Shown here piece after piece: positions 44,288-56,467 of a DNA stretch of 64,000 bases (position 1 is the first letter of the stretch; each line of letters opens with the position of its first letter). The DNA is from Drosophila persimilis (lineage: Eukaryota; Arthropoda; Insecta; Diptera; Drosophilidae): assembly GCF_003286085.1 (NCBI RefSeq), contig NW_020825433.1:1-64000 (forward strand), in the 5' to 3' direction. Made by a program: the position numbers and the translations under genes. The notes under the pieces were generated by a model. It was not told the origin of the DNA, did not search any database, and was given only the letters and a program-made list of their open reading frames with translations.

Positions 44288-44883
44288 AGTGACATATCCA
44301 TAATTCCCCACATCCCATACACATTATGTTTATGTACAATTCATCCACCCCATCCACACAAGTAACAGGACCCCACTCAAGAATCAATAACTGTTTCTTC
44401 CCATACTCCAAGCTAGGGCCCCCCATAATATAAACAATGGACCACATTGTTTCAGCAACATTAGAATCACGCCACTCTCGAGAAATCGATTCTTTAGAAT
44501 CACGCCACTCATGAGGACCAATCAAAGCTAGACATAAAACCAAGGAGTATCACATTCCTAGCTCCGTCATGTAATGCAACACCGATCGCCAGCAGTGGAT
44601 GCCTTTCATCAAAGCCGACGCATCCCCAAATATCGATCCAGGCACGTACGCCACCGACACGAAGATGCAGCCGAGGAAAGCAACGCCCGAAGCCAGAGTC
44701 GGGAGTTCCAAGAGAAGGGCTCATGGAAACTAGCCAGCAGCAGAGAGATCAGTTCCGTTTGAGACAAGCAGACCGAAAGTCAAGTCGGGGAATTCATTTA
44801 AATCGTGTGACATAAAGATATTTAAGTTTGTAAAATAAAAGTGTTTTTTTTAAAAACTTAAAATCGAGTTGCGGATATTTAAC
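44288..44883 (+). repeat. E2 3' LTR
   Basis: Matches 37773-38369 base for base by eye except for an eight- instead of nine-T run. Followed by tatatatatatat, then copia sequence. Confidence 0.9.
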
Positions 44884-45703
44884 TATATATATATATTTGA
44901 GTCAAGCTTCATATGTAAAAAGAATTTTAAATAAATTTAACATGGATAGTTGCAATTCAGTCAGTACTCCATTACTAAATAAACTAAATTATGAGTTACT
45001 TAACTCAGGTGAAGACTGCAATGCTACATGTCGAAACCTTATTGGCTGTTTAATGTACATAATGCTGTGTACACGACCAGATTTAGCTACCGCTGTAAAT
45101 ATCTTGAGTAGATATAGTAGCAAGAACAATGCTGAGTTATGGCAATGTTTAAAAAGGGTTATTAGATATTTAAAGGGAACTATTGATATGAAGCTTATAT
45201 TTAAAAAGAATACATCATTTGAAAATACATTAGTTGGCTATGTAGACTCCGATTGGGGTAGTAATGAGATTGATAGAAAAAGTACAACGGGTTATTTGTT
45301 TAAAATGTTCGATTCCAATTTAATTTGTTGTAATACAAAAAGACAGAATTCAGTGGCAGCTTCATCAACTGAAGCTGAATATATGGCCCTATTTGAAGCT
45401 GTAAGAGAAGCTTTATGGCTAAAGTCTCTTCTAAATAGTATTAATCTTAAACTCGACAGACCCATTAAAATTTATGAAGACAACCAAGGCTGTATTAGCA
45501 TTGCAAATAATCCCTCATGTCATAAAAGAGCAAAGCATATTGATATAAAATATCATTTTTCAAGAGAACAGATAGAAACTAATGAGATTTCTCTTGAGTA
45601 TATTAATACAGACAACCAACTTGCTGACATCTTCATGAAGCCACTACCTGCTGGAAGATTTGCGGAACTGCGGAACAAATTAGGACTACTACAAGAAGAA
45701 TGA
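44884..45703 (+). pseudogene. copia copy 1 RT end and RNase H
   Basis: Resumes in frame at YLSQASYVKRIL, then STPLLNKLNYELL, CTRPDLATAVNILSRYSS, GYVDSDWGSNEIDRKSTTGY and the RNase H block with AASSTEAEYMALFEA, EDNQGCISIANNP, KHIDIKYHF and TDNQLADIFMK, ending at 45703. It is nearly identical to 48110-48920. The active-site YVDD part is not present in this copy. ICCNTKRQ replaces ICWNTKRQ, and FMK replaces FTK, small copy-specific changes. Confidence 0.9.
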
Positions 45704-46040
45704 TTCCAATTTAATGAAAACATGAACATGAAGCTTTATTAACGAATTTATTACATTAATTCATATTTAATTTTTTTTTTTGATTTGAACCAAAAGAACC
45801 AATGAATTGTTAAAGTAATTTAATTTTATGTTAATCTAATTTTAAAGTGATCTGATCGGGTTTTTCTGGGTTTTCCCCGTATCCTTAGAGCAAATGCTAG
45901 ATCACATAACACTTCCCAGAATGCACACCAACCACATTCGAATAACAATTGAATGTTACCTTTTTGATTTAATGATGAAAACTTTTTTATATTTTTTATT
46001 TTTATGATTTTGATAATTAATGTTATTATTGAGGGGGGCG
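45704..46040 (+). other. copia copy 1 3' UTR and polypurine tract
   Basis: Non-coding A/T-rich end of copia; gaggggggcg at 46031-46040 abuts the LTR. No other feature. Confidence 0.8.
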
Positions 46041-46289
46041 TGTTGGAATACGCCTATTCCCACATTAAAATAATAACATTAAATAATATTATCGATATGT
46101 TAGGTATTATTATTATGAGTTAGTCTGGTCACACTTGAAGTGTCGACGCTCTCTCTTCTTTTGTGATCTCAAGTGTGTGGACCGGTGTTGCAGCAAAAAG
46201 TAATCAAGAAATACATAAATAATCTTTAAAGAAAAACATAACTTGGTACTGTCTTCCGTTTACTAATTGTCATAGCCAGTCTACCAATA
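46041..46289 (+). repeat. copia copy 1 3' LTR
   Basis: 249 bp, matching 34720-34968 and 49250-49498 with a handful of substitutions. The next base starts errantivirus E1 sequence. Confidence 0.9.
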
Positions 46290-47795
46290 AAATTCATTAA
46301 AAAATGTCATCTTCAATGAAGAAACGATACTGAGAAAGCATCGTTTAAAATTAATAACTTTTGACCTACTAAATTTAGTTGATACCATAACCCTCTTAAA
46401 AGTAAACATTTTCAATACAAAAATTTTAAATAAAAACGAAATAGAGGACATTTATAAGCATGAAAAACATCCTGTTGAACTGTCTGATCTGCTGGACATT
46501 GCAACGGTTAAAATAATTCGAAATGCAGATTTAATAATCATTTACATAAAATATCCTCAAATTAAAGATATTTGCAAGTTTTACCATGCAAGAGCCATCT
46601 CACAAAATGATGGAATGTTAGTTAAGTTTGTGAATGTAAGGAGAAATACTATTTAATGAATAATTTTAAAAGTGAAACTTTTAACAATTACGCACAAATA
46701 AATTTAAAGAGTACCTGTTTCACCAATTTACTTAATGGCTTTAAAGCCAACTGCACTAAAAAAAGGGGAAAAACAAAGAAATAGACATCATTCAGGATGG
46801 TGCCATATTAGTTTCAGGCAAAAATATCGTAGACAATACTACTTTGTTAGGATCGTATCTCCTTATATTCAACAACACAATTGTAATAAATAATATAACC
46901 CACATAAATGATAAGGGTAAAATTCTAATGATATATATCGCATCATAGATATAGCGATTTTGAATTAGTTGATTATATACAATCGAATGATAAGCAATTT
47001 TCTTTTGATAATGTTAATATTTTAAATCCCCTTATAACATTAGGTAATACGGCCTTACCATTAACAACATTATTTTTAATCATTTTGATATTGATAATGT
47101 TATTTTACTTCGGCTATAAATTAACCAAATTTGTACTTATTAAATCAATAAGAATACCGTCAGAAGAAATAGTGGAAAGCAACATTCAAATACTGTCAGA
47201 AGAAATTAGAGCTCTATCAGAACTTCAAAATGTATCGGGACGAAACATTTAAGAATGGGGGGAGTTAACGTACTCAATTCTATTGAGCTCTTATACGAGT
47301 TGTAAACAATCTTTGGCTTTCCAAAACAAAAACAATTTCAATCTTGGGCCTCCGCCTAATTGATTTCTAAGATGTACAATCTCAAGGGCTCCCGCCGCAA
47401 TCCCAATCTTTGACACTCGCCTAAATGGAAAACCAATGTTTGCCCACACCCGGCTTCTCATAAACAATCTCACTCCCGGCTTTCTGCAGATCCTGCACTT
47501 TAGGCATTTTACAGTTCTCTCTTTGGATGACGAAATCCAATACTCGGGATGGCGAAATCAATTTAAATGTTTATAGAAAAACTATTCCCGAAAGGGATCA
47601 ACGATGCAAAGATCAGAAAGCTCAAGTCAGTCTTGATCCAGCAGCGACACCGCAAAGTCTAGCTAAAAATTAAGATCGCGCAATCCCTTTGCCCGGAATT
47701 CCTTTGTGACCCTCTACTTAAATCTATATCAGTGAAGTTCGAAGTAAAATAAAAACTTTTTAAAAACACAATCCGCTACCGCAGTTATTTAATTT
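46290..47795 (+). mobile_element. Errantivirus E1, 3' fragment (second copy)
   Basis: Matches 4519-6020: env middle part, the same frame breaks, polypurine tract and a complete LTR (47263-47795, agttaacgtactc...ttatttaattt). The left border joins directly to the copia 3' LTR end, the right to copia RT sequence. Few differences from the copy at 2319-6020; it has an extra base in the gggg tract and lacks one A in an A-run near 46770. env is non-functional. Confidence 0.85.
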
Positions 47796-47800
47796 GTATG

Positions 47801-48920
47801 CAAACTGAACAAAGCCATTTATGGGCTCAAACAAGCAGCTAGATGCTGGTTTCAAGTATTTGAGCAAGCATTGAAAGAATTCGATTTTGTAAACTCTCCC
47901 GTGGATCGTTGCATATATATTCTTGATAGAGGTGACATAAAGAAAAACATATATGTATTATTATATGTTGATGATGTAGTAATAGCGACAAGGGATATGG
48001 ATAGAATGAATAATTTCAAAAATTATTTAAGCGAAAGATTTAGAATGACTGACTTAAATGAGATAAAACATTTTATCGGTATCAGAGTAGAAATGTTTGA
48101 AGACAAAATATATTTGAGTCAAGCTGCATATGTAAAAAGAATTTTAAATAAATTTAACATGGATAGTTGCAATTCAGTCAGTACTCCATTACTAAATAAA
48201 CTAAATTATGAGTTACTTAACTCAGGTGAAGACTGCAATGCTCCATGTCGAAACCTTATTGGCTGTTTAATGTACATAATGCTGTGTACACGACCAGATT
48301 TAGCTACCGCTGTAAATATCTTGAGTAGATATAGTAGCAAGAACAATGCTGAGTTATGGCAATGTTTAAAAAGGGTTATTAGATATTTAAAGGGAACTAT
48401 TGATATGAAGCTTATATTTAAAAAGAATACATCATTTGAAAATACATTAGTTGGCTATGTAGACTCCGATTGGGGTAGTAATGAGATTGATAGAAAAAGT
48501 ACAACGGGTTATTTGTTTAAAATGTTCGATTCCAATTTAATTTGTTGGAATACAAAAAGACAGAATTCAGTGGCAGCTTCATCAACTGAAGCTGAATATA
48601 TGGCCCTATTTGAAGCTGTAAGAGAAGCTTTATGGCTAAAGTCTCTTCTAAATAGTATTAATCTTAAACTCGACAGACCCATTAAGATTTATGAAGACAA
48701 CCAAGGCTGTATTAGCATTGCAAATAATCCCTCATGTCATAAAAGAGCAAAGCATATTGATATAAAATATCATTTTTCAAGAGAAGAGATAGAAACTAAT
48801 GAGATTTCTCTTGAGTATATTAATACAGACAACCAACTTGCTGACATCTTCACGAAGTCACTACCTGCTGGAAGATTTGCGGAACTGCGGAACAAATTAG
48901 GACTACTACAAGAAGAATGA
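47801..48920 (+). pseudogene. copia copy 2 RT and RNase H
   Basis: An open frame to 48920 with the YVDD active site in YVLLYVDDVVIAT (about 47959-47998), GIRVEMFEDKIYLSQ, and an RNase H domain with AASSTEAEYMALFEA, EDNQGCISIANNP, and TDNQLADIFTK. No stops within it, but the gag, protease, integrase and first RT part are missing, so it is a remnant. Reverse transcriptase copies element RNA into DNA and RNase H removes the RNA strand. Confidence 0.9.
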
Positions 48921-49249
48921 TTCCAATTTAATGAAAACATGAACATGAAGCTTTATTAACGAATTTATTACATTAATTCATATTTAATTTTTTTTTTGAT
49001 TTGAACCAAAAGAACCAATGAATTGTTAAAGTAATTTAATTTTATGTTAATCTAATTTTATGATCGGGTTTTTCTGGGTTTTCCCCGTATCCTTAGAGCA
49101 AATGCTAGATCACATAACACTTCCCAGAATGCACACCAACCACATTAGAATAACAATTGAATGTTACCTTTCTGATTTAATGATGAAAACTTTTTTATAT
49201 TTTTTTATTTTTATGATTTTGATAATTAATCTTATTTTTGAGGGGGGCG

Positions 49250-49498
49250 TGTTGGAATACGCCTATTCCCACATTCAAATAATAACATTAAATAATATTA
49301 TCGATATGTTAGGTATTATTATTATGAGTTAGTCTGGTCACACTTGAAGTGTCGACGCTCTCTCTTCTTTTGTGATCTCAAGTGTGTGGACCGGTGTTGC
49401 AGCAAAAAGTAATCAAGAAATACATAAATAATCTTTAAAGAAAAACATAACTTGGTACTGTCTTCCGTTTACTAATTGTCATAGCCAGTCTACCAATA
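49250..49498 (+). repeat. copia copy 2 3' LTR
   Basis: Third copia LTR of the window, same length and ends as the others. Confidence 0.9.
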
Positions 49499-50473
49499 GA
49501 GTGCTTCAATTTTGAAACTGCTTGCCATCGATTTCCTAGCGTCTTTGGTAGCTGGGATGGCTCACTGTCAGCGTGTGCTGTTAACGGCTCTCCTATCAGG
49601 AAATGCCCTGGCGTTAATGCTGTTACGTCGTTTGGGTTGTCAGATATTGGTGTTAATGGTCGAGAGTTTAGTATCGCCTCTATTTCGACTACAACCGTTT
49701 CTAACTCCTCTTAGGTTAAATTTGACGTCATCACATTTTTAAGAGGAGATGTTTGGCAGATTTTACTTCAGCTTCCCATAAACCGCCGAAGTGTGGTGCG
49801 CGAGGAGGTATAAATTTAAACTGTAGCCCTTTGTTGTTGCACTCTCGTACAATGTGTTCCTTTGCCTTTTCCGAGAATATGGCTTCTTCTAACTCTTGAA
49901 GTTTGTTCCTGGCTCCTACGAAATTCGTAGCATTGTCGCAATGGAGCAATTGACATTTTCCTCGACGAGAGATGAACCGCCGAAGTGCCGCTAAAAATGC
50001 TTCTGTGGTGAGATCACTGACCAGCTCTAGCTGTACTGCTTTAGTCGCGAAACAACAAAGTATAGCTATGTATGCTGTATTAGGCTTCTTTCCTCGAATT
50101 TTATAGTAGATTTTGAATGGTCCACAGTACTCAACACCAGAATTGAGGAATGGCCGTGCTTGGGTGACTCGAAGACTCTAGTAGTTTGGGCTTGGCTCTA
50201 GTGCATTTCACGCAGTTCTGCACAATACTTCTGGCCATGTTTTTCCTTTGAGTATCCAGTACTGTTGTCGTGATGTTGTCAGCAATGCCTGGGGGCCGCA
50301 ATGCATGTTTTCCTTGTGTATCTTATCAAGGATCAACTTCACAATTGGATCGTTGTAGGGCAGGAGCATTGGGTGTTTGGCGTCAAATGAAATATTTGCC
50401 GCTGTTGTGAAATCCTCGATACGATATTTCAATGTTGAGCAGAAATGCTCTGGGGAATCTTTGCGTTTAATAA
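49499..50473 (-). mobile_element. BEL/Pao integrase fragment (B3)
   Basis: Minus-strand integrase of a BEL family distinct from the one that follows: ISFDAKHPMLLPYNDPI and HCGPQALL (about 50290-50390), [14 protein letters not shown] (about 49900-49940), [20 protein letters not shown] (about 49755-49815), and NSRPLTPISDNPND-type end toward 49620. Several frame breaks. It is cut on its right by the LTR of the neighbouring BEL element at 50474 and on its left by copia. Confidence 0.75.
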
Positions 50474-50766
50474 TGTACTACACGATATAGACAATTCGAG
50501 ATTTATTCATTTGGACTTCAATCAACTTAAACTTTAATCGTAATCGCGTATAGAGTACAATGTAATGGGTACTACGGATTTAAGCGCGGCCGGCTGCAAC
50601 TGCTAATTGTCGTTGTGATTTCGTCGACACGCAAACGAAGACTCTTCTTTGTGATCGGAGACGAGGTTACGCCGCCCTAGCATGAAACGACGCCGTTCTC
50701 CGAGTGGGCAGTCGCAGTTAAAGCGCTCCCACTCTCTTTGTAGTTTAACCCTTAGAAAACCGTCCA
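50474..50766 (-). repeat. B2 copy A 3' LTR
   Basis: On the minus strand: tggacggttttctaagggtt...tatcgtgtagtaca, about 293 bp, with TG/CA ends and AATAAA near 50505. It is the only LTR of this family in the window, so the borders are inferred from the polypurine tract and the TG/CA rule and cannot be checked by a partner. Confidence 0.55.
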
Positions 50767-53062
50767 TGCCGCCCCCAATACTGGGACCAGTATTAGAAAC
50801 CAAAGGATGTCACATGTGAATGCTCTGTGAATAAATAAAGTGTTCGTTATGGTACATGTATGGTCGAATGGAGCTAGCAACGGTGGTAGGATTATTCTGA
50901 GGTCTGTGGCAACGGTAGTCGACATAGTTTAGAGACCGATCGTTTGTATACGCCTGATGCTGTTTTAACAGTTGCGACTCTGACTAAACTGTCAGCTCCA
51001 GGGTGAACTTCTATTATCCTTCCCAGTTTCCACTCGTTGGGTGGCAGTCGGTCATCCTTGACAATTGCTAGACCGCTGACTTGTAGATTGTCGGTTTCAT
51101 GTCGCCACTTTGGACGGGCTTGAAGATGTGATAGCCAATCCGAACACCAACCCTTGCCAAAATTGCCGGATCATTTTCTGTCCTTCCAGAAATTGGACTG
51201 TGAGTGGAACATCCCTTGTTACATCCGGCGGAGCTAATAATGAATCTCCAATAAGAAAATGTGCCGGGGTGAGGACAGCTAGGTCCTCCGGCTCCGCGCT
51301 TAGTGGACATAATGGCCTGGAATTTAAACAATTTAGCACGGTAGCAAGTTGTTCGTAGGTCATTTTATATCCTGAAAAGGCTCGATAAAGATGTGTTTTG
51401 ACAGACTTCACATTTGCCTCCCAAAGGCCTCCGAAATTAGGACTATGCGGTGGATTAAAATGCCATTGGACGTTTCGGGCCGCTAAAGCAGGTATTACAG
51501 TTGTGGGTAGCTTTCGTTTCAAATGTATTTGCCAGGTTTGAAGAGCCCGATCGGCACCAATGAAGTTCGTGCCGCAGTCGCTATTGACAGTAGCCCCGAC
51601 GCGCGATGAAACGTTGTAGGGCCATGAGAAATGGTTCGGTGGTTAAGCCCGTGACCGCTTCAAGATGAATTGCCTGTGTAGCCAAACAGATGAAAACTGC
51701 GATATACGCCTTGTAGTTTGTGTGTCCACGGAATCTGGATGCTTGAATTTCGAACGCGCCTGTATAGTCTCTATGTAGGGGAAGATCGGCCATCAATTGT
51801 GCTGCTGGTTTCGGTCGGTGACAGTTTGTTTTCCGTTGACTATCCAGAATTTGTGTCGAATAGTGGCCAGCGTTAATTCGGTGCCGCCGTGGAGTGCGAG
51901 ACGGTGGGCATTACGCACGACGAGATCGGTAAAATGATGATGATTGGGAATGATCATTGGTTGTCGATGGCTTATTGGAAGGTGCCTTGCATTTCGCAGT
52001 CGACCTCTGACTCGTAGAATTTGTTGGTCATCTAGAAATGGGGATAATTGACACAGCTTGTGTGTGCCCGATAGTGCCTTGTTTCCCTTCAACCTCAATA
52101 TTTCTGTCGCGTAGACCTCCTATTGAATGCTGCGAACGAGATGAATTAAAGCGTTGTCGAGCTCCTGCACACTCAGTGGTCCAGACAGTTTGTCCCCTTT
52201 GGCTTGAATGTTATGTATAAACCGTAGAACATATGCCATGACTGATATTAACCTGTCGTATGAGGACGAGTTTTGGATGAAGGCTTCTGGAGCCTCCGAG
52301 ACTTGCACAGCATTTTGGAACAAAACTGATGATTTCTCCTCGATTATAGTCCTGTCGATGTCCTGACTAAGAACTCCGCTTGCCGGCCATTGGCTTTCCG
52401 GCTGCTGTAGCCATGATGGTCCAGACCACCATAATGGATGTACTGCTAACTCTTGTCGTGTTAAGCCACGAGTTGCGCAGTCCGCTGGGTTTACCGCAGT
52501 AGGTACATGTCTCCACTGAGTTGATGTACTATGCTCTAAAATCTGTCCAACGCGATTTGACACAAAGGTTTGCCATCGGTGGGGATCTCCATTTATCCAA
52601 AACAAAACGATAGTAGCATCTGACCAATAGAAGGTTGACATAGGTGGTGCGAAGTTGGTCCCGGATCCATTTTGCCAGTTTAACTGCCAGCAGCGCACCC
52701 GAAAGTTCGACTCGTGGAATTGTGATCGGTTTCGTGGGTGTGACTCGACTGCGTGCAGCTAGCAAATGAGTTTGAATCATTCCGTTTGGTAGCTCTGCAC
52801 GAATATATGCACATGCTGCATACGCCAGTGATGATCCATCGCAGAAAACATGTAGCTGTACTGACGCAAGCTCGTGGATGTTGAAGCGCAGCCATCGTGG
52901 TACTTGAATTTGCTCGACATATGGCAAGTTCTGTATGAATCCCTGCCATCTATCAAGCAGTTCGGTTGGCAGCGGTTCATCCCAGTCCAGTTGTGCTAGG
53001 CTGCCATCGTTGCGTTTGATGCGGGCCATCCATGAGTCCTTGAGTATCGCCTTCGCGATCAC
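50767..53062 (-). pseudogene. B2 copy A: RNase H and integrase, broken
   Basis: In reading order: RNase H with FCDGSSLAYAACAYI and PRVELSGALLAVKLAKW (about 52700-52860), WSDATIVLFWI and HVPTAVNPADCATRGL (52470-52640); linker; integrase N-part with LRVRGRLRNARHLPI and LHGGTELTLATIRHKFW (51830-52030). The zinc-binding CxRC segment is lost in a deletion of about 42 bp near 51826, which shifts the frame. The core continues with GHTNYKAYIAVFI, then an 8-bp deletion near 51585, and PPHSPNFGGLWEANVKSVK (51400-51460), with the C-terminal part to about 50990. At least four breaks. Confidence 0.8.
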
Positions 53063-54046
53063 AGGGCGTGATGAAACCTAATGGGTCGTACAGTCGGGCG
53101 ACTGTGGAAAGTAAAGAACGTTTAGTATGTGCGTGACTGATTTCAAAATTTATCTTGAACCCAAAATAGTCTTGATGTGGATGCCAATAGAGGCCTAAGG
53201 TTTTAACGGGATCTTGGTACTCAAAATCTAATAATGTCTTATGAGATAAATGGTCTGGAGGTATGTCTTGTAGCAGAGGAGCGTCATTCGCAGACCACTT
53301 TCGAAGTTCCATTCCTGCTGATCGTAAGGCTCCGATCAATTGATTTTTAATTTCTAATGCTCCTTCGCGAGTGGAAGCTCCGCTTTGTACGTCATCAACG
53401 TATATTTCGTGTCGAAGGACCCTTTCCGCGAGTGGGTATCGGTCGCGTTCATCCTGCGCCAGTTGATGTATGACGCGAATGGCTGTGTAAGGAGCTGAAG
53501 CGGTTCCAAACGTAACTGTGTTGAGATAATACTCAGCTACTTGGTTGTGTTCGTCATGCCAAAAGATGCGTTGATATTGCGAATCCTCTGCATTCATGTC
53601 AATGCATCTATACATCTTCTGAATGTCGGCAGCAAAAACAAAACGATGGAAACGCCAACTCAGGACCACGCCGGCTAGATCGTTTTGGAGCGCTGGTCCG
53701 GTGCATAGGACGTCATTGAGCGATTTTCCGTTTGACGTTTTACAGGAGGCGTCATATACTACTCTAACCTTAGTAGTGACACTTTCCTCTTTGAATACTG
53801 CGTGATGAGGCAAGGTGCAACATGTGGACTCGATTCCATTCTCCTTGCTAATGATGCAATGGTTGTTACTTTGGTCACCTGGCCTAGTTGAAAGTACTCA
53901 TTCATGACTTCCGAATATTTGGCTTGCAGCTCCGGCTGCCTTTGGAATCTTCGTTGAAGCATTTGGAATCGATTAATCGCGATTTGACGTGATTTGCCTA
54001 GCACCTGCGAAGGGTCAAACAAACGCTTAAGTGGTAACCGTACCAA
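52977..54046 (-). pseudogene. B2 copy A: reverse transcriptase
   Basis: A 278-codon frame (53813-52977) with YDASCKTSNGKSLNDVL, VFAADIQKMYRCI, QRIFWHD, and the active site YVDD in HEIYVDDVQSG (Tyr codon at 53400-53402). It ends in ARLYDPLGFITP, the BEL RT signature. The upstream RT start (PLKRLFDPSQVLGKS ... LGQVTK) is in another frame at 54046-53759. The active site is intact in this copy, unlike in copy B. Confidence 0.85.
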
Positions 54047-55034
54047 ATACTTGCCGTTTCGTTGACGGATGTGAGTTCGTTTAAAATGCTCCTCGCACCA
54101 TCGCTCTTCTGGTGTGAGCTATTTGCAGAACCGAGATGCTCCATTTCGAAGAATTTCTGGACGAGATTCTCGAGCCTGTTGTGGTGATATCTAATAGTGA
54201 CAGCGTGTGCGCGTGTGGAAGTGGCTCGACCAAAGACTATCCAGCCAAGCTGGGTGTGCTGTGCAATTGATTGGTTCTCGTTTCCTCTGCGGATATCTGA
54301 AAGCAGGATCTGTGGGATTACGTCCGCTCCCAGCAGAAGATCAATCCGTTGTGATTTGTAGACCCTGGCATCGGCGAGTTCTATTCCGTTGAAATAAGGA
54401 CATTGCTGCAATTTGATGTATTTTGAAGGTAATTGCGATGTAAGCGTTTTAAGTATAAACGCAGTATCAATGGTAGTACAAAACTGCGAAGTACAAGAAC
54501 TTAATGACAATTCTGTAGTGTAGGTACACCTGTTCTTGGAGGTGGTCCCAACTCCTGCAATTTCTGCCGAAATTGGATGCCGCTTGAGGTTGAGAGCCTG
54601 CACTGTGTGCTCTGTAATGAGGGTTCCTTCCGAGCCTGAATCCAATAACGCACGTACCACAGCTGATTGGCCAGTGTGGGGGTTGTGGGTTGTGACCAGG
54701 GCAGTGGCCAGAAGGACAGTGCTGGGTTCGTGATGCGTTGCCGTAGCGGAGCCTAGTTGCGCAGAGTGTGTTCTCACAGACGAGTCGGTCGCTGCAGACT
54801 GTGGATGCTTTCCTTGCAAAGCAGTCCTTGGCCAAAGGTCCGGGCAATGCCGAAGATTGTGACTGTCGCTACAGTGAGGGCAGCGAGTGTGTTCGGCAAC
54901 CGCAGTCTTGGCGTGGAAACTGTTGCCCTTGTATGTTACGTTGCCAACAGACTTCTTCGGGTGCCTTTGATTGACAGGCTGCGGCACAGGTGTCCGCGTC
55001 GTGGAGTGGCCTCGATTTTCGAACACATCGATGC
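53998..55034 (-). pseudogene. B2 copy A: Gag 3' half and protease
   Basis: The gag end carries a zinc knuckle CPHCSDSHNLRHC (C-x2-C-x3-H-x4-C, about 54850-54890). An aspartic protease follows with LLDSGSEGTLI (about 54625-54660) and LLGADVIPQILL (about 54310-54345). In this copy the frame is open across both from about 55034 to 53998. The gag start is missing at the duplication junction. Confidence 0.8.
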
Positions 55035-55055
55035 CGTGACCGTGACCGTGACACC
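55035..55055. other. Junction filler of the tandem duplication
   Basis: Between the last base matching gag (55034) and the first matching integrase (55056) lie 21 bases made of gtgacc-like repeats (cgtgaccgtgaccgtgacac). The same word gtgaccg starts the adjoining integrase sequence, so the filler looks templated from it. Confidence 0.75.
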
Positions 55056-56467
55056 GTGACCGCTTCAAGATGAATTGCCTGTGTAGCCAAACAGATGAAA
55101 ACTGCGATATACGCCTTGTAGTTTGTGTGTCCACGGAATCTGGATGCTTGAATTTCGAACGCGCCTGTATAGTCTCTATGTAGGGGAAGATCGGCCATCA
55201 ATTGTGCTGCTGGTTTCGGTCGGTGACAGTTTGTTTTCCGTTGACTATCCAGAATTTGTGTCGAATAGTGGCCAGCGTTAATTCGGTGCCGCCGTGGAGT
55301 GCGAGACGGTGGGCATTACGCACGACGAGATCGGTAAAATGATGATGATTGGGAATGATCATTGGTTGTCGATGGCTTATTGGAAGGTGCCTTGCATTTC
55401 GCAGTCGACCTCTGACTCGTAGAATTTGTTGGTCATCTAGAAATGGGGATAATTGACACAGCTTGTGTGTGCCCGATAGTGCCTTGTTTCCCTTCAACCT
55501 CAATATTTCTGTCGCGTAGACCTCCTATTGAATGCTGCGAACGAGATGAATTAAAGCGTTGTCGAGCTCCTGCACACTCAGTGGTCCAGACAGTTTGTCC
55601 CCTTTGGCTTGAATGTTATGTATAAACCGTAGAACATATGCCATGACTGATATTAACCTGTCGTATGAGGACGAGTTTTGGATGAAGGCTTCTGGAGCCT
55701 CCGAGACTTGCACAGCATTTTGGAACAAAACTGATGATTTCTCCTCGATTATAGTCCTGTCGATGTCCTGACTGGGAACTCCGCTTGCCGGCCATTGGCT
55801 TTCCGGCTGCTGTAGCCATGATGGTCCAGACCACCATAATGGATGTACTGCTAACTCTTGTCGTGTTAAGCCACGAGTTGCGCAGTCCGCTGGGTTTACC
55901 GCAGTAGGTACATGTCTCCACTGAGTTGATGTACTATGCTCTAAAATCTGTCCAACGCGATTTGACACAAAGGTTTGCCATCGGTGGGGATCTCCATTTA
56001 TCCAAAACAAAACGATAGTAGCATCTGACCAATAGAAGGTTGACATAGGTGGTGCGAAGTTGGTCCCGGATCCATTTTGCCAGTTTAACTGCCAGCAGCG
56101 CACCCGAAAGTTCGACTCGTGGAATTGTGATCGGTTTCGTGGGTGTGACTCGACTGCGTGCAGCTAGCAAATGAGTTTGAATCATTCCGTTTGGTAGCTC
56201 TGCACGAATATATGCACATGCTGCATACGCCAGTGATGATCCATCGCAGAAAACATGTAGCTGTACTGACGCAAGCTCGTGGATGTTGAAGCGCAGCCAT
56301 CGTGGTACTTGAATTTGCTCGACATATGGCAAGTTCTGTATGAATCCCTGCCATCTATCAAGCAGTTCGGTTGGCAGCGGTTCATCCCAGTCCAGTTGTG
56401 CTAGGCTGCCATCGTTGCGTTTGATGCGGGCCATCCATGAGTCCTTGAGTATCGCCTTCGCGATCAC
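55056..56467 (-). pseudogene. B2 copy B: RNase H and integrase part
   Basis: Near-identical to copy A 51651-53062, including the 42-bp deletion that removes the integrase zinc segment, so the deletion predates the duplication. The integrase core and C-terminus are absent to the left, where the junction lies. Confidence 0.8.

Larger units (their letters stand above)
37773..44883 (+). mobile_element. 17.6/297-like errantivirus, full length (E2)
   Basis: LTRs of 597 and 596 bp (37773-38369 and 44288-44883) that look identical by eye except for one T in a T-run. Primer site of tRNA-Ser type at 38370, gag, pol by a -1 shift, env overlapping the pol end, and a polypurine tract ttggggg. Flanked on both sides by TA repeats, the target preference (TATATA) of 17.6 and 297. 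The near-identical LTRs mean a recent insertion. Despite that, pol and env each contain single-base frame breaks. Confidence 0.9.
34720..46289 (+). mobile_element. copia: copia element (copy 1), split by an errantivirus
   Basis: LTRs of 249 bp at both ends (34720-34968 and 46041-46289), the tRNA-iMet half-molecule type primer site ggttatgggcccagtcc at 34969, then gag, protease, integrase and the start of reverse transcriptase up to 37772. A 7.1-kb errantivirus follows, and copia resumes at 44884 in the late RT/RNase H region. About 230 codons of RT between SRWVY and YLSQ are missing. The polypurine tract gaggggggcg precedes the 3' LTR. No matching target duplication flanks the whole, so the right border is rearranged. 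Two nonsense codons in the gag-pol frame make it inactive. Confidence 0.9.
47796..49498 (+). mobile_element. copia: copia copy 2, 5'-truncated
   Basis: Begins in RT at KLNKAIYGLKQAARCW (47801) with errantivirus LTR on its left, runs through RT/RNase H to 48920, the 3' UTR, polypurine tract aggggggcg and a 249-bp LTR (49250-49498). It is nearly identical to the right part of copy 1. BEL sequence follows at once, without a target duplication to match. Confidence 0.9.
50474..55055 (-). mobile_element. BEL/Pao element B2, copy A
   Basis: Minus strand. LTR at 50474-50766, polypurine tract ttgggggcggca, integrase, RNase H, RT, protease and the 3' half of gag up to 55034. There, a 21-bp filler joins it to the integrase interior of copy B. 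The part 51651-55034 recurs at 55056-58440 with a constant offset of 3405 bp. Multiple frame breaks are shared with copy B. Confidence 0.85.
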
